Source: Actinomycetes bacterium (GTDB taxonomy: Bacteria > Actinomycetota > Acidimicrobiia > Acidimicrobiales > Acidimicrobiaceae). From it: DNA of 11,276 nucleotides. The translations under genes and the position numbers were made by a program. Position 1 is the first letter of the stretch. Every line of letters starts with the position of its first letter. Positions 8,577 through 11,276 of this stretch are shown piece after piece. Location of the stretch: assembly GCA_021844725.1 (NCBI GenBank), contig JAKBSX010000036.1:1-11276 (forward strand). The letters run 5' to 3'. The notes under the pieces were generated by a model. The model did no database searches and was not told the DNA's origin. It saw only the letters and a program-made list of their open reading frames with translations.

Positions 8577-8632
8577 CCATATAACCTTCACATCAAACAC
8601 AGCTCATTCTTCAAATCTCGAGCCACACAATC
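8577..8632. other. 56-bp convergent spacer between ASST-like and SRPBCC genes
   Basis: The two stop codons (TAG on each strand) are separated by only 56 bp and there is no AATAAA in the gap. At least one 3' UTR therefore probably extends into the other gene's coding region and gives overlapping antisense transcripts. Confidence 0.6.
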
Positions 8633-9439
8633 CTAAGCTCTCCTCACTCTCTCCTTCTCCCTCCCCTCAACAAACCCCCTAAACTCCTCCATCCCCTCAC
8701 TAATCCTATGCATCATCTTCCTCCCAAAAAGCCCATAAACCAACCACCCATAATAAAGCGGGCCCCCAAACGTATCCCACTGCGTATACACCGTCCCGCC
8801 ATCCTCCCCCTCCACAAACTCATGAATCCTCTCACTCACATTCATGAAACTCGTATTCGTCCAACTGATCGTGTAGCCCTTGCGTCCATCCTCCAACGGT
8901 CCACACCGCACGATCTTCACCACATCGCTGAGGCCCCATTTCCCGGCTTTGAGTTTTGAGATGCCGTTCCCGGACATGTAGACTGTTACTTTGAAACTCA
9001 CGCCATGGGCGAGAAGTTCTTTCTTGCTTGTAGGATCGGTGACGGGCGGTGCGTTGTTGTCGCGACTGACGATCTCGATCTTCGGAATCCAGTTGTTCCA
9101 TTCGCCCCAAGAAGCGTAGTCGCGGATGGCGGCGAAACAGGCTGCAGGTGGGGCATTGATGGTGATGCGCCCTTGGATGGACCATTCGTAGTTGGGGTTT
9201 GGATGAGGGACTCTGGAGGTTGGGATGGGGGGGACGATGGCGGCGTTTCGTGCTTGGGGGAGGGGTGAGGACGAGGGGGAGGCGCGGAGGGCCATGATGT
9301 AGAGAACCACGAAAGCGAGGAGGATGAGGAGGATGGTCGTGAGGAGGGTGAGGGGGGAGGAGAGGATGGGGTTTGAGGATATTTGGTCCATTATCGTGGG
9401 TTGTTGATGAGGAGGAGGAGGAGGAGAAGGGGAAGTCAT
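8633..9439 (-). CDS. Membrane-anchored SRPBCC (polyketide-cyclase/START-like) protein
   Basis: Single exon, 268 aa from ATG 9439. Seen: a Pro-rich N-terminus (PSPPPPP), a hydrophobic helix at about 29-51 (TLLTTILLILLAFVVLYIMAL), a Pro/Ser-rich linker, then from about residue 84 to 255 an SRPBCC-type domain: ITINAPPAACFAAIRDYASW with SWGEWNNWIPKIE, strand-rich middle with SWTNTSFMNVSERIHEF, VYTQWDTFGGPLYYG and a long amphipathic C-terminal helix rich in Glu and Arg. This fold has a deep hydrophobic pocket for lipids or aromatic ligands and appears in polyketide cyclases and lipid-transfer proteins; the ligand is unknown. The single N-terminal helix suggests an anchor in an internal membrane. 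In-frame ATG 9391 (252 aa) has better context (A at -3, G at +4) and is a realistic alternative start. The far upstream TTG at 9457 is rejected. Confidence 0.82.
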   Translation of the reverse strand: MTSPSPPPPPHQQPTIMDQISSNPILSSPLTLLTTILLILLAFVVLYIMALRASPSSSPLPQARNAAIVPPIPTSRVPHPNPNYEWSIQGRITINAPPAACFAAIRDYASWGEWNNWIPKIEIVSRDNNAPPVTDPTSKKELLAHGVSFKVTVYMSGNGISKLKAGKWGLSDVVKIVRCGPLEDGRKGYTISWTNTSFMNVSERIHEFVEGEDGGTVYTQWDTFGGPLYYGWLVYGLFGRKMMHRISEGMEEFRGFVEGREKERVRRA

Positions 9440-10309
9440 TGAAGGTATTTCGCCCAAGCAGTAAGCCCGGTCGGTCGGTACCTTGCAGGCATTACGTTAG
9501 TGGGCTACTCCCGACGGCTGCTTCCGCGACCGTTGCGCTGGCACCCTATCCCACCTTTTCAGAATGTCATTGTGAATGACACAACCAACCACGTTAAAGA
9601 TGAGAAGTAGAAAGGTAGGGATTATTATCATCAAGTTTGTGATCATGTCAACAATAAAGCGCATCAGATTCTCCGCATTTTCAGGGGTGCAACAAACCTT
9701 ATTGTTGGGATGGGATTCGAGAAATCGATGCGATAGATGGGATTCTGGACAGAGGACATATTGAGACATGCAATGAGAAGTGATGGAGGAGGCAATTGAT
9801 GGTTTTATATGAGAATATGGCCTCTATAAGACCCCTGACCTAAGATCGTGGTATATTCATATTTGTCTCTTCCTCCCATCCTCCTTTTATCGTGGTCATA
9901 TGCGATCGAGAAGTGCAGCAGGGCTGCAATTTGCCTTGGTCTGTTATATTTTCCTTGGCATAATCATGTCTTTCTCATATATACATACATATATTCACCA
10001 CGTGTTGATGCGTGTCTGAACAATACAAATCCATCGGAGTTCATGTCAGATAAGTTTCACCTGACATGGTCTGATATCGTCCAAATCAGGCAATCTTTTC
10101 ATATAGCGGACCGTTGAACTTCCGGCCAATGGGTGAGCACTAGTTTCTGAAGAGAAACCACAAGGGGGTAAATCTTCATTTCTGCCTTCTTCTCTTGTTC
10201 AACCTCAACCTCAACATCTTCTTTTTATTCTTCCTGTACGACTTCGCCCGTCTTCTTCCCTTCGAGGGGATTGGACTTCATATTCTGTTGTTTCAAACTC
10301 GTCGCAAAC
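9440..10309. other. Intergenic: divergent promoters of SRPBCC and P450 genes
   Basis: About 870 bp without a credible gene. A 90-codon minus frame (9769-9497) and an 89-codon plus frame (9848-10117, GTG start) resemble no family I know. The right half carries P450 promoter candidates; 10180-10265 is C/T-rich, as is usual for fungal leaders. A tandem ggtc repeat with cggtcggtcggtac is at about 9467-9481, close to the SRPBCC start. Confidence 0.55.
9999..10130 (+). promoter_or_regulatory. P450 promoter elements: E-box, inverted repeat, CCAAT box
   Basis: CACGTG (bHLH-type E-box) at 9999-10004, an inverted repeat CATGTCAG at 10042-10049 / CTGACATG at 10061-10068 with an 11-bp spacer that includes GATAAG, and CCAAT at 10126-10130, 180 bp before ATG 10310. 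A TA-rich stretch (atatatac) lies at about 9978-9985. All are motif matches only; the P450 is the nearest downstream gene on this strand. Confidence 0.35.
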
Positions 10310-11227
10310 ATGGCGCAATTCCTCCCAAAAGTCTTTGCTGATGACACTCGACTGACGATTCTGTTGGGATTACTGGTCGCATACTCGATATACTGGGTTG
10401 CCCTCATCACATATAGACTTGTCTGGGATCCATTGGCAAAGATTCCAGGGAGGAAATTTGCCGGTACGTCTACTGCCTCAAGTAGGACTTAGTGTTGGGA
10501 AAGATTGAGTGCTAACATCCTCTGTAGCTGCAACTTCGCTCTACGCCTTCTATCACGATGCGATTCGCGGCGGGAAATACGTCTGGGAAGTCAGGGATAT
10601 GCATAAGAAATACGGTATGTATGCAAAGATGATGGTGTAGCTGGGATACTTCGAGAGGCTTCAGTGCTAATAGACCGATTTTCAGGACCGATCGTTCGAA
10701 TTCGTCCCAACACCGTTCATATTCAAGATGCGAAATTCCTCGACCAGGTCTTCGGATCTGCCAGTAACAGACGCGACAAATCGAGCATCAATGTTAATTT
10801 CCTGCAAGTCAAAGACACCGTCATCACTACAGCTGCGCACGAACATCACCGTCGACGTCGTCAACCTCTGTCTCCATACTTCTCGAAACAAAATATTCGT
10901 CGATTGGAACCTGTAGTGCAGACTGCGTTGCAGAAGTTTCTGGATATGTTGGATACACAATCGAAGTCAGGGCGTCCAGTTCAAATCAAGGCGATCCTCG
11001 ATGCGGCTACATGCGATATTATCACGGATTATTCATACAGTAAGCCTTGGGACTGCATGGAGAAACCTGATCTGAACGAGCCTTTCTTCAATCTTTTGTA
11101 CACGGCTGGGAGATATGGACATATCAACTCGTATCTTCCGTTCGTCACTACGATTCTCCAATCAGTTCCTGAAAGCATCGTTAAGTTGTTTGATCCCGCT
11201 ATCTCGAAACTTGGTCGAACCCAAGGT
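10310..11227 (+). CDS. Cytochrome P450, N-terminal part (truncated by window edge)
   Basis: Three exons, 10310-10463, 10528-10614 and 10686-11227, give 261 codons in frame; a fourth donor, GTAAGT at 11228, opens an intron that continues past the window end. Introns use GTACGT...CTGTAG with a gctaac branch point and GTATGT...TTTCAG with gctaat. Seen: an N-terminal membrane anchor at about 14-38, the hinge DPLAKIPGRKFAA, then SLYAFYHDAIRGGKY and MHKKYGPIVRIRPNTVHI, patterns typical of fungal P450s often annotated as trichodiene-oxygenase-like. The helix-C region reads AHEHHRRRRQPLSPYFSK, with the usual WxxxR Trp replaced as in many fungal relatives. The heme-binding Cys motif and the ExxR motif are not in the window. 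Expected role: ER-bound monooxygenase of a lipophilic or terpenoid-like substrate, unidentified. ATG 10310 is chosen because the frame upstream opens only from a TTG. Confidence 0.88.
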
Positions 11228-11276
11228 GTAAGTTTTTGATTCTCCTTTGGACTTTAACAAGAGGTTGACGACGTCG

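Noticed and set aside
9497..9769. 90-codon minus-strand frame with an ATG and a hydrophobic middle
   Set aside because: No recognisable family, no introns or partner, and it lies in the SRPBCC/P450 promoter space; length is compatible with chance.
9848..10117. 89-codon plus-strand frame
   Set aside because: Begins with GTG, looks like random translation of AT-rich DNA, and overlaps P450 promoter motifs.
11226..11239. P450 exon 3 reading on to the stop at about 11237-11239
   Set aside because: GTAAGT at 11228 is a consensus donor, and a P450 would otherwise end without its heme-binding region.

Overview
The window is nuclear DNA of a filamentous ascomycete (Pezizomycotina). The signs are short introns (56-127 nt) with GTGAGT/GTATGT/GTAAGT donors and CTAAC-type branch points, short spaces between genes, pyrimidine-rich leaders, and fungal protein families: a cellobiose-dehydrogenase-type DOMON domain fused to cytochrome b561, an F-box protein, an eukaryotic arylsulfotransferase-like protein and a multi-intron P450. 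The species cannot be named from the sequence alone.

Six protein genes are supported. From left to right: (1) minus strand 2008-219, a five-exon secreted-heme/transmembrane-heme redox protein (DOMON + b561) with a glutamine-rich cytoplasmic tail; (2) minus strand 3950-2628, an F-box protein whose apparently continuous frame hides a stop-free 90-nt intron; (3) minus strand 6221-4638, a two-exon FAD-dependent oxidoreductase of the DAO family; (4) plus strand 6800-8576, a three-exon secreted arylsulfotransferase-like (ASST) protein, divergent from gene 3; (5) minus strand 9439-8633, a membrane-anchored SRPBCC-fold protein that converges on gene 4 with only 56 bp between the stop codons; (6) plus strand from 10310, the first three exons of a cytochrome P450 that runs off the right edge.

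All intron boundaries were worked out by hand from splice signals, reading-frame closure and restored family motifs. No RNA gene, transposon, CRISPR array or long repeat was found. Gaps between genes hold candidate promoter elements: four CCAAT boxes upstream of gene 1, TATA boxes on both sides of the gene 3/gene 4 divergent promoter together with CGG-rich palindromes, and an E-box, CCAAT box and inverted repeat upstream of the P450.

How the genes work together is not established. An FAD oxidase, an ASST, an SRPBCC protein and a P450 side by side could be the edge of a specialised-metabolism locus, but there is no backbone synthase, transporter or pathway regulator in view. The ordinary reading is a gene-dense accessory or housekeeping region. 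The observations most worth following are the hidden in-frame intron in the F-box gene, the two-part heme relay of gene 1 with its CCAAT-rich promoter, and the eukaryotic ASST with an intricate 5' leader.
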